Below the pieces are notes generated by a model. It was given only the letters and a program-made list of their open reading frames with translations. It was not told the origin of the DNA and ran no database searches. From Paenibacillus sp. JNUCC-31 (GTDB lineage Bacteria > Bacillota > Bacilli > Paenibacillales > Paenibacillaceae), in NCBI RefSeq assembly GCF_014844075.1, contig NZ_CP062165.1, positions 682,001 to 746,000 on the forward strand: a stretch of DNA of 64,000 nucleotides, read 5' to 3'. Positions 53,027 through 61,369 of this stretch are shown here, in pieces (positions within the stretch are counted from its first letter, which is position 1; each line of letters starts with the position of its first letter). A program made the position numbers and the translations under genes.

Positions 53027-54358
53027 TTAACGAGTTACAGGCTGCTTAGCAATACGCTCAGGAACGAGGTCATTCTGGATAATGTCCTGATACGTCTCAC
53101 GGCGTACCACAACATCCCCTTGACCGTCTTTGACAAATACTACTGCCGGACGACGAATCCGGTTGTAGTTACTTGCCATGGAGTAATTGTACGCGCCTGT
53201 GCATGCTACTGCGAGCAGATCGCCGCTTTGTACTTTGGGCAGTTCCAGATCCCAGATCAGCATATCGCCGCTCTCACAGCATTTACCAGCAACCGATACC
53301 GTTTCCTGAGCAGCCTCATTCGCACGATTGGCAAGTACTGCTTCATATTTGGACTCATACAGTGCCGGACGCGGATTATCTGTCATCCCGCCATCAACAG
53401 CCACGTATTTACGAACCCCTGGAATGTCTTTGCTTGTTCCAACGGTGTAGAGTGTTGTTCCCGCTTCACCCACGATGCTGCGGCCTGGTTCAACCCAGAT
53501 CTCAGGTACGGCATAGCCGATTTGGGCAAAATGATTTTTAACCGCATCGGTGATGGCTTTTACGTATTGTGAAACTTCAAGCGGGGTATCTCCATCAATA
53601 TAGCGAATGCCAAAGCCGCCGCCCAGGTTAACCACTTTGAAAGCAACGTTAAGACGCTCATGAACATCAGCTGCAAACTCTGCAACACGCTGAATGGCCA
53701 TTTGGAAGCCTTCAACTTCAAAGATTTGCGATCCGATGTGTGAATGCACACCGAGTAAAACTAAGTTCGACTGCTTGGAAGCAAGTTCAATCGCTTCGAA
53801 TGCAGTTCCGTTCCCGATATCGAATCCAAATTTCGAATCGGTTTGTCCTGTGGAGATATATTCATGCGTATGCGCTTCAACACCAGGCGTCACACGAAGC
53901 AAAATGTTTACTTTACGATTTTTGTCTGCCGCTACGGCTTGCAGCAGGTGCAGTTCATTAAAGTTATCCACAACAAAGCAGCCAATCTCAGCATCAAGCG
54001 CCATTTCAATTTCTTCCAGTGTTTTGTTGTTGCCGTGGAAGTGAATACGCTCTGCCGGGAAGCCAGCTTGCAGTGCAGTGAATAATTCACCATCGGATAC
54101 AACATCCAATGAAAGTCCTTCTTCCGCAGCAAGAGCACACATGGCCATTACGCAGAATGCTTTACTTGCATAAGCAACTTGAAAGCCCAGTCCGGAAGCA
54201 CGGAATGCTTCCATGTACTCTCTGCAGCGCTCGCGAACCAGTTGCTCGTCCACAACGTAGAGTGGAGTTCCGAATTGTTCTTTCATATCCGTTGTATCCA
54301 CGCCACCAATTTCCAAATGTCCTTGCGCATTTATTTTACTTGTACCATGTAAATACAT
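53027..54358 (-). CDS. lysA: Diaminopimelate decarboxylase
   Basis: A 443-residue PLP enzyme for the last step of lysine synthesis. PLP attaches to Lys66 in FQVAYASKAFC; other family blocks are SLDVVSDGELFTAL, GGGFGIRY, EPGRSIVGEAG and GKCCESGD. The ATG at 54358 has GAGG ten bases upstream; the ATG at 54367 is only one base from the site. It is downstream of spoVAF, as in B. subtilis, where lysA expression accompanies spoVA. No lysine riboswitch was seen upstream. Confidence 0.95.
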   Translation of the reverse strand: MYLHGTSKINAQGHLEIGGVDTTDMKEQFGTPLYVVDEQLVRERCREYMEAFRASGLGFQVAYASKAFCVMAMCALAAEEGLSLDVVSDGELFTALQAGFPAERIHFHGNNKTLEEIEMALDAEIGCFVVDNFNELHLLQAVAADKNRKVNILLRVTPGVEAHTHEYISTGQTDSKFGFDIGNGTAFEAIELASKQSNLVLLGVHSHIGSQIFEVEGFQMAIQRVAEFAADVHERLNVAFKVVNLGGGFGIRYIDGDTPLEVSQYVKAITDAVKNHFAQIGYAVPEIWVEPGRSIVGEAGTTLYTVGTSKDIPGVRKYVAVDGGMTDNPRPALYESKYEAVLANRANEAAQETVSVAGKCCESGDMLIWDLELPKVQSGDLLAVACTGAYNYSMASNYNRIRRPAVVFVKDGQGDVVVRRETYQDIIQNDLVPERIAKQPVTR

Positions 54359-54461
54359 ATTCTGCATTCCTCACTTTTTATATACTGGAACAGCTGTTAT
54401 TCCAATGATTTTACACCAGTATATCAAATTAGTGAATGAGAAGAATGGATTTTTCAACTGA

Positions 54462-56129
54462 TCATTTGTGTTTTTTACTTTTTCGCAATTCTCCGTCAGG
54501 GTCATCGTCCATTTTGGTATTGTCACGCGTCTTGTTGATTGATGGACGTTTTTTATTTTCCAACAAAGGCAAACGAAACAAAAAGTTGCCCAATGCCTTT
54601 GCATTAAACGGTATGAATGGCCAGAGATAAGAAGAGTTGTACGAGCGATGCAACGTAAGGGCCACTATAATGAACGTGGTTCCAACAACGAATCCAGGAA
54701 CCTTGAATATCGCTACTGCCACTAGCAAAAACAACCTGACTAGCCGATTCGCCAAACCAAGCTCATAACTGGGAGTTGCAAACATGCCAATCGCAGCTAT
54801 AGCCATGTAAAGTACAACTTCATTCACAAAATAACCTGTTTTCACAGCGATATCACCGACCAGAATGGCGGCAATCAAGCCCATGGCCGAAGCGAGTGGT
54901 GTGGGGGTATGAACAGCCGCCATCCGCAATAAATCGACCCCGAACTCAATGAGCAGGAACTGTAGAATCAGCGGAAGCTTGGCATTCTCATGAGGACCGA
55001 TGAACTCCATTCCAGCCGGCTTGATCCCCGGATCAATCACCATCAATAACCACAAAGGTAACAAGAAAAGCGAAATCAAAATGCCCCCAAAACGTACCCA
55101 GCGCAGATAGGTTCCCATAAAGGCGGTCTGTCTGTTCTCTTCTGCATGTTCACACAGGTCAAAAAAAGTCGTGGGCAGAATCATCACACTGGGTGAAGTA
55201 TCTACAAAGATAACAACTCGCCCTTCAATCAGATGAGAAGCCGTCACATCCGGCCGTTCCGAATAACGAACCAACGGATATGGGTGCCAGCCCTTGTTAA
55301 TGATCGCTTCTTCAAGTTGCTTATCAGCAGCAGGAATGCCGTCGATATTCACTCGTTTAATTTTCTCGCGAACCGAATCCACCTGAACCTTATCCACGAT
55401 ATCATCTATATAGACGACGCAGACATCCGTTTGAGATCTCCGACCGACCTGCATAATTTCGAATTTTAATCCAGGGTCTCGTATTCTGCGACGTACTAGC
55501 GCAACGTTCGTCAGGAGTGTCTCGGTAAAACCGTCTCTAGAGCCGCGCACCACTCGTTCCAGCGAAGGTTCCTCCGGTGAACGCACTGGATAACTGCGCG
55601 TATCCATAATAATAACGGAACGATCCCCTTCAACAAACAAAGCGCTCATACCCGTGAGAACCTTGTTAATTACAGCACTCATTTTTTCTACTCGCTCAAC
55701 CTGTATATGAGGGATGTAACAATCAAAATATGACTTTAGTGCATGTCCTGATACCTGGTCTGGTGTAAGATAGGTTAACCGTTTTAACACTTCAAGCAGA
55801 ATCTCATCTTTCGCAAAACCAGTTAATAACAGCAATCCCACATGCTTTCCGCCCATAACCATTTCTCTCATATTGACATCGAAGGATTCACCAAGACCCA
55901 ATACTTGCTGCAGCGTATATTTGTTTTCACTCATGCTCGGGGAGATATCATCGTTTCCCTGCCAATATTCTACCGATTCCTCAATACTGTCCGACATTTC
56001 ATTTTGTTTCTTTTTTTCGTATGCCTTCTTCTCTTCCTCCTTCTGGGTTTCATAATCAGATTTGTTCACCATCTCTTCCGACATTGATTCGTCGGAGTTA
56101 CGCCCGTCGTTGTCCGGTCTTACATCCAT
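54462..56129 (-). CDS. spoVAF: SpoVAF, GerA-family spore membrane protein
   Basis: A 555-residue protein of the GerABKA (GerA A-subunit) family, with a charged N-terminal segment of about 60 residues (EEEKKAYEKKKQNE). A soluble N-terminal domain (YTLQQVLGLGESFDVNMREM; SALFVEGDRSVIIMDTRSYPVR) and about five helices (FGGILISLFLLPLWLLMV; MAAVHTPTPLASAMGLIAAILVGD) follow. In B. subtilis SpoVAF is thought to assist release of solutes and germination signalling. Its N-terminus is longer than in B. subtilis. The ATG at 56129 follows AAAGGAGG. It follows spoVAB and precedes lysA. Confidence 0.9.
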   Translation of the reverse strand: MDVRPDNDGRNSDESMSEEMVNKSDYETQKEEEKKAYEKKKQNEMSDSIEESVEYWQGNDDISPSMSENKYTLQQVLGLGESFDVNMREMVMGGKHVGLLLLTGFAKDEILLEVLKRLTYLTPDQVSGHALKSYFDCYIPHIQVERVEKMSAVINKVLTGMSALFVEGDRSVIIMDTRSYPVRSPEEPSLERVVRGSRDGFTETLLTNVALVRRRIRDPGLKFEIMQVGRRSQTDVCVVYIDDIVDKVQVDSVREKIKRVNIDGIPAADKQLEEAIINKGWHPYPLVRYSERPDVTASHLIEGRVVIFVDTSPSVMILPTTFFDLCEHAEENRQTAFMGTYLRWVRFGGILISLFLLPLWLLMVIDPGIKPAGMEFIGPHENAKLPLILQFLLIEFGVDLLRMAAVHTPTPLASAMGLIAAILVGDIAVKTGYFVNEVVLYMAIAAIGMFATPSYELGLANRLVRLFLLVAVAIFKVPGFVVGTTFIIVALTLHRSYNSSYLWPFIPFNAKALGNFLFRLPLLENKKRPSINKTRDNTKMDDDPDGELRKSKKHK

Positions 56130-56156
56130 TTCCCAGCCTCCTTTGGCCAACACGAT

Positions 56157-56579
56157 TTAACGCTGATATACAAAAAAGTCAAATAGCGAACCAGTCATTT
56201 TCCCCAAAATCATGGCGAGCAATAGTCCGAATAAATAAGATTTCATGCCCAAACGTTTCGCGAGTACAGGCAGCACATTCAATACCTCTGTGAGTGCGGC
56301 AGCGAGCAGACCGATGAACACACCGCAAAACAATCCAATGATCGGGCTGAGCAGCAACACGCCATGCACTTTCCAATGCCAGAAATCCGCAACGGTACCG
56401 ATCAGCGAACCGCCAATCAATGCCCCTTCATACCAATGGGTTTTATCATAGGAACGTGTTAGCTGCGCCAATCTGGGAATCATATCGAGCACGAGAATAA
56501 GCGCAATCACACCGCTTCCTACGGCGACTCCCCCCGCAACACCCAGCACGATACTGATCGCTCCATTAAGAACGCTCAT
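56157..56579 (-). CDS. spoVAB: Stage V sporulation protein AB
   Basis: A 140-residue membrane protein with about four helices, of the SpoVAB family needed in Bacillus for moving dipicolinic acid into the forespore. The blocks GVAGGVAVGSGVIALILVLDMIPRL and SPIIGLFCGVFIGLLAAAL are typical. AGGGAG lies ten bases before ATG 56579 (or four before 56585). It overlaps the end of spoVAA by 14 bases. It is followed by spoVAF rather than by spoVAC. Confidence 0.9.
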   Translation of the reverse strand: MSVLNGAISIVLGVAGGVAVGSGVIALILVLDMIPRLAQLTRSYDKTHWYEGALIGGSLIGTVADFWHWKVHGVLLLSPIIGLFCGVFIGLLAAALTEVLNVLPVLAKRLGMKSYLFGLLLAMILGKMTGSLFDFFVYQR

Positions 56580-57222
56580 CCGCATTCATCTCCCTGCGTT
56601 CCTCTTCATGCATACGTTCGGTTTCTTCAATCACTACATATTTGTCTACATTTTGCTGGTATAGGAACATTTCCACTTCCAAAGGGGTAGGTTCTTCATT
56701 CCATTTTTTCTTGAATAAATGATTGAAAAACACAGCCATACCAAATCCAATCCCAATGGAATAGGCCACTTGGAACAAATAGGGATGCTCATCACGGCGT
56801 CCTGTAATCATTTCGACGATTCGAATCTGTACTTCCTGCATGTTTACGTCTGCATGAAAATTCATAATGGTCAGGGCTGATCCGAAAAATAGCAGCAACC
56901 ATACCAGAATGAACAATGATATGGATGCCTTGCCAGTTCCCGCAATCACCTCAACAAGTGTATGTCCCGATCCGATTAATTCAACAGTGACACCAGGCAA
57001 AGCCATACGGATCTGGGGAATAATCTGTAGTATGTCAATGAGGATCAGATTTCCGTCCTCCGGTCCGGGGCGCAGCAGTTCAAGCTCAAGCAGCCTCCCT
57101 TCCTGTTCCTCTGGAGAGGTTAGCAGATGAGCCACATCCCCAAGCTTGACGCCCCGCCCCCTCTGGATGCGAATACGACTGCGCAAGCGAACGTAGACCG
57201 TTGGAGTGGGTGTCATGGACAT
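56566..57222 (-). CDS. spoVAA: Stage V sporulation protein AA
   Basis: A 218-residue protein. The N-terminal soluble half (YVRLRSRIRIQRGRGVKLGDVA with a later LIDILQIIPQIR) and two helices (SLFILVWLLLFFGSALTI; VAYSIGIGFGMAVFF) match SpoVAA, and the C-terminus is charged. In Bacillus SpoVAA anchors the SpoVA channel genes' first product and is expressed in the forespore. The ATG at 57222 follows AAAGGAG. It heads a short spoVAA-spoVAB-spoVAF-lysA unit. Confidence 0.88.
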   Translation of the reverse strand: MSMTPTPTVYVRLRSRIRIQRGRGVKLGDVAHLLTSPEEQEGRLLELELLRPGPEDGNLILIDILQIIPQIRMALPGVTVELIGSGHTLVEVIAGTGKASISLFILVWLLLFFGSALTIMNFHADVNMQEVQIRIVEMITGRRDEHPYLFQVAYSIGIGFGMAVFFNHLFKKKWNEEPTPLEVEMFLYQQNVDKYVVIEETERMHEEERREMNADERS

Positions 57223-57313
57223 CCGAAACACTCCTTTACTGCGTAATTTAGGTTAGTATTTGAAGAATGTGCAAATTTATTACATTCTGTTGGAAAAAGG
57301 TTGTATGAACCTT

Positions 57314-57442
57314 GCGGGCACTTCGGGATGGATCGGCCTCGGTCGCTGTTATCCCCAGATTTCTTTGAATCTCCTTTATCAAGGAGGAAATCCGGTGCTA
57401 AAGGCGAACGCTTCGCTCCTTAGTCCGATTCCATCCCTCCGC
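57314..57442. repeat. Foldable intergenic element with outer inverted repeat and two inner hairpins
   Basis: Outer arms GCGG ... GGGATGGATCGG (57314-57336) pair with CCGATTCCATCCC ... CCGC (57425-57442) with one bulge. Inside lie a GATTT/AAATC pair with CTCCTT/AAGGAG hairpin (57358-57392) and a GCGAA/TTCGC hairpin (57404-57416). The layout resembles small dispersed bacterial repeats or a structured RNA. Confidence 0.6.
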
Positions 57443-57505
57443 TGCACGGGTCTCCATTTTTCCCAAAGGTCTGCAATAACTATGCTGGGAGCGGTAGTAG
57501 GAGAT

Positions 57506-57530
57506 AAAAAAAAGCCGCTATTATAGCGAC
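57506..57530 (-). terminator. Terminator after the AraC-type regulator
   Basis: Stem CGCTA/TAGCG with a three-base loop plus an outer G-C pair, then eight T on the minus strand, about 80 bases past the regulator's stop. Confidence 0.7.
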
Positions 57531-57610
57531 TTAGCTGAAATTAGAGAGTCAGCTCGAAATCAAAACCGGTAATAGCTAGCAGGACGGATAACAATACCTT
57601 CTTTTTTATT

Positions 57611-58522
57611 TCATCGCTCAATACCCTCCTTATTCCTTAACTCCAATTCCTTTCTGAACTTTAACGGGGTGATTTTCATGATTTTGCGAAATTGGTTAAT
57701 AAAATAACTTGTGCTATTAAAACCAACTTCATAAGCAATCTCGGTAATGCTGCGTTCTTGGATCTGTAACAGCTCCACACTCTTTCGAATGCGATAATCG
57801 ATAACATACTGCAAAGGTGTTGTCTTCAACATTTGTTTGAAATAACGGCATGTTTCCGAGCGGCTTAACTGACCTGCCCTTGCAATGTCCTCCAGTTTGA
57901 TGGGATCGGCAAAGTGCATGTGAACCCATTCGACCATGTCCTTCATTCGCCTGCTTTTGGTGATTTCTGAAGGATCATATTCCAGCACGTAGCCACTGGT
58001 AATCAGATGTTTCCACATCGTCAAGAGGTGTGAAGCCACATTTATTTCGTACAACGGGAGCTGCTCATCCAGATCCTTTTTAACATGACGGATGGCGTTC
58101 AGAACATGAGCGCCCCAAGGTAGTTCCCCTTTGATCAGAAGATAAGGTAAATTAGTGGCTGAGATGTAGGGATGAACATACTTCACATATAACTCGGAAG
58201 GTACGACAAAATGGGGTGACAGGTTCAAACAGAGATAAATACAATTATCATTCTTACCATGATCTTCTGCCATATGCATGGAACCACTGTTGATAAACAA
58301 CCCATCACCTTGTGACACAACGATCTTTTGATCATTCACATGAAAAAGAGCTTTACCCTGGACAATCAAAACAAATTGCAATTCATCATGCCAATGCAAA
58401 GGGATGTGACCATGAACATGCCGTACAATTGTGGTTTCGTAACAAGCTACAGGCAAAGTAACCGTACGATGATCCGTCAGTTCCTTCCGGTTCTGATCCA
58501 TTTTAAATTCTGACTTAATCAT
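57611..58522 (-). CDS. AraC-family transcriptional regulator
   Basis: A 303-residue regulator. The N-terminal half has a cupin-like sensory domain (HIPLHWHDELQFVLIVQGKA; GDGLFINSGSMHMAEDHG). The C-terminal half has two helix-turn-helix units, KLEDIARAGQLSRSETCRYFKQ and SITEIAYEVGFNSTSYFINQFRK. It is divergent from the EamA-type transporter gene with 109 bases between, so it probably controls that transporter and itself. The first ATG is used, though its binding site is weak. This pair is inserted between spoVAA and sigF, where B. subtilis has none. Confidence 0.9.
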   Translation of the reverse strand: MIKSEFKMDQNRKELTDHRTVTLPVACYETTIVRHVHGHIPLHWHDELQFVLIVQGKALFHVNDQKIVVSQGDGLFINSGSMHMAEDHGKNDNCIYLCLNLSPHFVVPSELYVKYVHPYISATNLPYLLIKGELPWGAHVLNAIRHVKKDLDEQLPLYEINVASHLLTMWKHLITSGYVLEYDPSEITKSRRMKDMVEWVHMHFADPIKLEDIARAGQLSRSETCRYFKQMLKTTPLQYVIDYRIRKSVELLQIQERSITEIAYEVGFNSTSYFINQFRKIMKITPLKFRKELELRNKEGIER

Positions 58523-58631
58523 ATTTTATCATCTCAATATAGTTATATTTATCTGTGCGATATTGATATTATTATAGCTTGTTTCACCTTAATATATCAT
58601 TATTCTTATATTTAAGGCGGGGGAACTATCC

Positions 58632-59564
58632 ATGATAATACCTATTCAAAATTCTAGAAAATCAGGCATATTCTTCGTTCTTACAGGAGCAATATGCTGG
58701 GGCATTGGTGGAACGGTTTCACAGAAGCTGTTTCAACAATACGGAATCGAAGTCAACTGGTTTGTAACGGTACGACTGCTGATTGCCGGCATACTGCTTC
58801 TTGGCGTGCAATCCTTTACACCGAGGCGCACACAAATTTTCGATATATGGAAAAGCAGTAAATCAGCCCTGCAGCTAATCATTTTCGGTTTATTCGGGAT
58901 GCTGGCTGTTCAGTATACGTACATGGCGTCCATTCAACATGGCAACTCCGCGGTAGCTACATTACTTCAATATTTGTCACCAGTGATGATCATGGTGTAT
59001 ATGATCTGGCGAAGACAGGCTGCCTTGACCAGAAAAGATGTTACATCAGCGATTTTGGCTCTAAGCGGGTGTTTTTTTCTGCTTACAAATGGTTCTCTCT
59101 CCCAATTGTCTGTGGCGTTACCCGCAGTATTGTGGGGGCTGTTATCCGGAGTTGCAGCTGCCTTCTATACCCTCTACGCCGTGAAGCTTATTGAAAAGGT
59201 TGACTCACTCGTTGTTGTAGGCTGGGCAATGATCATCGGTGGGGCTGCACTGAGTCTCATTCACCCACCTTGGAAAATGGACTTTGCCAGCTTGCGTATG
59301 GAAACCTATGGATATTTGATATTTACTATTATATTTGGAACAATGATTGCATTCTGGTTCTATATTGAGAGTCTTAAAAGCCTGACCGCAAAAGAAACAA
59401 GTCTGCTTGGAAGTGCCGAGCCGCTTGCTGCCGTCGGAGCAACAGTCGTCTGGTTGCATGAACCTTTCGGTTATTTCCAGTGGCTGGGGACCGTATGTAT
59501 TATTGGATTGATATTACTGTTGCAGTCGAATCGGAGCCGATCCGTAAAGGCTAACGACAAATAA
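58632..59564 (+). CDS. EamA/DMT-family transporter
   Basis: A 310-residue membrane protein with ten hydrophobic helices in two repeated EamA halves (first around [18 protein letters not shown], second around [23 protein letters not shown]). This family exports or imports amino acids, nucleotides or other metabolites; the substrate cannot be told. GGCGGGGG precedes the ATG. Expression is probably set by the divergent AraC-type regulator. It is the only plus-strand gene between 34.4 and 64 kb. Its AT-rich intergenic promoter region holds no clear operator that I could identify. Confidence 0.88.
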   Translation: MIIPIQNSRKSGIFFVLTGAICWGIGGTVSQKLFQQYGIEVNWFVTVRLLIAGILLLGVQSFTPRRTQIFDIWKSSKSALQLIIFGLFGMLAVQYTYMASIQHGNSAVATLLQYLSPVMIMVYMIWRRQAALTRKDVTSAILALSGCFFLLTNGSLSQLSVALPAVLWGLLSGVAAAFYTLYAVKLIEKVDSLVVVGWAMIIGGAALSLIHPPWKMDFASLRMETYGYLIFTIIFGTMIAFWFYIESLKSLTAKETSLLGSAEPLAAVGATVVWLHEPFGYFQWLGTVCIIGLILLLQSNRSRSVKANDK

Positions 59565-59603
59565 CCTTCTCCGCATATTCAAGCGCGATAGAAGGTTGTT
59601 AGT
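59561..59603 (+). terminator. Hairpin after the EamA transporter gene
   Basis: Stem AACCTTCT/AGAAGGTT with a long loop and a poor T-tract; a weak terminator between convergent transporter and sigF. Confidence 0.5.
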
Positions 59604-59652
59604 TGTCGTATATTGGAAATTCAGCACCAATAATGTGGTCAGCAATCCAAAA

Positions 59653-60408
59653 TTACTGCGCGATCTGGTCGCGAATGGATTGAAGTATTTTTTTCTCCAG
59701 CCGTGACACCTGCACCTGGGATATGCCCAGCCTGCTGGCAACCTCGGATTGCGTCTGATCCCGGTAGTACCGGAGGTACACAATCAGTCGTTCCCTTTCA
59801 CTAAGACCGCCGATTGCTTCGTTCAGCGCAAGCTTGTCAAACCAACGTTCCTGAGATTCGTCGGCAATCTGATCCATCAGTGTAATCGGATCGCCGTCAT
59901 TCTCAAACACCGTCTCATGAATGGAGGTCGGCGGTTTGTTCGCTTCCTGCGCAAATACGACTTCCTCCGGAGTCACCCCCAGCTCTTCAGCCACTTCCTT
60001 GATCGTTGGAAGACGGTCCAGTGTTTTGGACAGCTCATCCCTTTTCTTGCGGACTTTATTCGCCATTTCCTTGAGTGAACGACTGACCTTGAGGGTACCG
60101 TCGTCTCGCAGGAAACGCTGAATCTCTCCGATAATCATGGGTACTGCATAGGTGGAAAATCTCACATCGTAACTGAGATCAAATTTATCCACCGATTTGA
60201 GCAGCCCAATACAACCAATCTGGAACAGATCTTCCGGCTCATATCCCCTGTTCATAAAACGTTGTACGACGGACCAGACGAGTCTGATGTTGCAGTTCAC
60301 CAGCGTATCCCGTGCGACATGGTCACCCGACTGACTGAGCGCAATCAGCCGTTTGACTTCGGCATCGTCCAAATAGGTCTGTGAAGACTGTTTCACTTCA
60401 GCATCCAT
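59653..60408 (-). CDS. sigF: Forespore sigma factor SigF
   Basis: A 251-residue sigma-70-type factor directing the first forespore genes. Region 2 is FQIGCIGLLKSVDKFDLSYDVRFSTYA, region 3 has SLKEMANKVRKKRDELS, and region 4 has DQTQSEVASRLGISQVQVSRLEKKIL. It is held inactive by SpoIIAB (encoded just upstream) until SpoIIAA is dephosphorylated. A GGGG site precedes the start at 60408, 14 bases after spoIIAB. It ends the spoIIA operon. Confidence 0.96.
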   Translation of the reverse strand: MDAEVKQSSQTYLDDAEVKRLIALSQSGDHVARDTLVNCNIRLVWSVVQRFMNRGYEPEDLFQIGCIGLLKSVDKFDLSYDVRFSTYAVPMIIGEIQRFLRDDGTLKVSRSLKEMANKVRKKRDELSKTLDRLPTIKEVAEELGVTPEEVVFAQEANKPPTSIHETVFENDGDPITLMDQIADESQERWFDKLALNEAIGGLSERERLIVYLRYYRDQTQSEVASRLGISQVQVSRLEKKILQSIRDQIAQ

Positions 60409-60422
60409 AAGACCACCAACCC

Positions 60423-60878
60423 CTAATTATACAATGCTTTCTTGGATTCAATCCTCTTCTTCATCTTGATGGAGGTGCCTCTGCCGGGCTCACTGCTGAC
60501 TTCGAATTCATCCATGAAGTTTTCCATAATGGTGAAGCCCATGCCCGAGCGCTCAAGTTCGGGTTTGGACGTATACAGTGGCTGTTTAGCCAGTTCAAGA
60601 TCTTCGATGCCTTCACCGCGGTCTTCCACAATGATCGTAATCATGTCATCCCGAATCTGGGCTTGAATGGACACGACACCTTCAGGATTGTTGTTGTAAC
60701 CGTGGATGATGCTGTTGGTCACTGCTTCCGAAATGACCGTCTTCAGATCGCTAAGCTCGTCCATTGTAGGATCAAGCTGGGAGATGAAAGCAGCAACGGT
60801 CACCCGTGCGAACGATTCGTTCTCCGACTTGGCCGCAAATTGCAGATTCATGAAATTTGTCCCCGTTCCTTCATTCAT
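60423..60878 (-). CDS. spoIIAB: Anti-sigma F factor and serine kinase SpoIIAB
   Basis: A 151-residue GHKL-fold protein that binds SigF and phosphorylates SpoIIAA. ATP-binding blocks are [47 protein letters not shown] and the closing [10 protein letters not shown]. The ATG at 60878 overlaps the spoIIAA stop (ATGA) and has GGAGG seven bases upstream; a second ATG at 60851 would give a protein of more typical length. Translational coupling with spoIIAA keeps the pair in balance. Confidence 0.95.
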   Translation of the reverse strand: MNEGTGTNFMNLQFAAKSENESFARVTVAAFISQLDPTMDELSDLKTVISEAVTNSIIHGYNNNPEGVVSIQAQIRDDMITIIVEDRGEGIEDLELAKQPLYTSKPELERSGMGFTIMENFMDEFEVSSEPGRGTSIKMKKRIESKKALYN

Positions 60879-61228
60879 GAGACGACCTCCAGACCTGAGA
60901 GAGCAGTTCCCTCATTTTCGTAAATCGGCATAATCTTGAACAAACCCGACATTTCCAGCAAACGGTACACCGGCGGATTGACATCACAGACAACCATCTT
61001 GCCGCCTTTATTCTTAATGAGCTTGTATCTTCCCAAAATAACACCCAATCCCGAACTGTCCATGAATTGCAGATCTTTCAGGCTGAGTACCAGATGCTCG
61101 CATTGTCTGCGCTGGATAGCTTCATCCATCTGCATCCGTACCATATCAGCTGTATGGTGATCCAGCTCCCCGGATAATCGCACAATCAGAATCCCGCGGT
61201 GATGTTCCATTTCCACATGCAAGTTCAC
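60875..61228 (-). CDS. spoIIAA: Anti-anti-sigma F factor SpoIIAA
   Basis: A 117-residue STAS-domain protein. SpoIIAB phosphorylates Ser58 in [15 protein letters not shown]; phosphatase SpoIIE reverses this so that SpoIIAA frees SigF. The start is GTG at 61228 (GGAGAG nine bases upstream). A sigma-H-type promoter lies 33 bases upstream of it, fitting the known initiation of the spoIIA operon in early sporulation. It is followed by spoIIAB and sigF. Confidence 0.96.
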   Translation of the reverse strand: MNLHVEMEHHRGILIVRLSGELDHHTADMVRMQMDEAIQRRQCEHLVLSLKDLQFMDSSGLGVILGRYKLIKNKGGKMVVCDVNPPVYRLLEMSGLFKIMPIYENEGTALSGLEVVS

Positions 61229-61260
61229 GTTTGCTCACTCTCCTCCCTGTCTTGAACAAG

Positions 61261-61290
61261 GATTTCTACGTTCCCGAAGGCTTTTCCTGC
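61261..61290 (-). promoter_or_regulatory. Sigma-H-like promoter of the spoIIA operon
   Basis: On the minus strand the -35 element GCAGGAAAA (61282-61290) matches RnAGGAWWW, and the -10 element GTAGAAATC (61261-61269) matches RnnGAATWW except for one base, with a 12-base spacer. It lies between dacF and spoIIAA, as known in Bacillus. Confidence 0.75.
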
Positions 61291-61369
61291 CCCCCGACAA
61301 AACTAGAAGAAAACCCCTATTTAACTACAAAATATGTTCAGTCACCGAACTGATCTGCATATGGGAGCT

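Larger units (their letters stand above)
57223..57610. other. 388-base gap upstream of spoVAA holding a foldable element and a terminator
   Basis: Between spoVAA and the AraC-type gene there is no convincing gene. An 88-codon open frame on the plus strand lacks a binding site and follows the structured element. The gap contains the inverted-repeat element at 57314-57442 and the terminator at 57506-57530. The spoVAA promoter must lie in this gap as well, but was not located. Confidence 0.5.

Noticed and set aside
57260..57526. 88-residue plus-strand open frame upstream of spoVAA
   Set aside because: It crosses the foldable element and a terminator, and no binding site precedes it.
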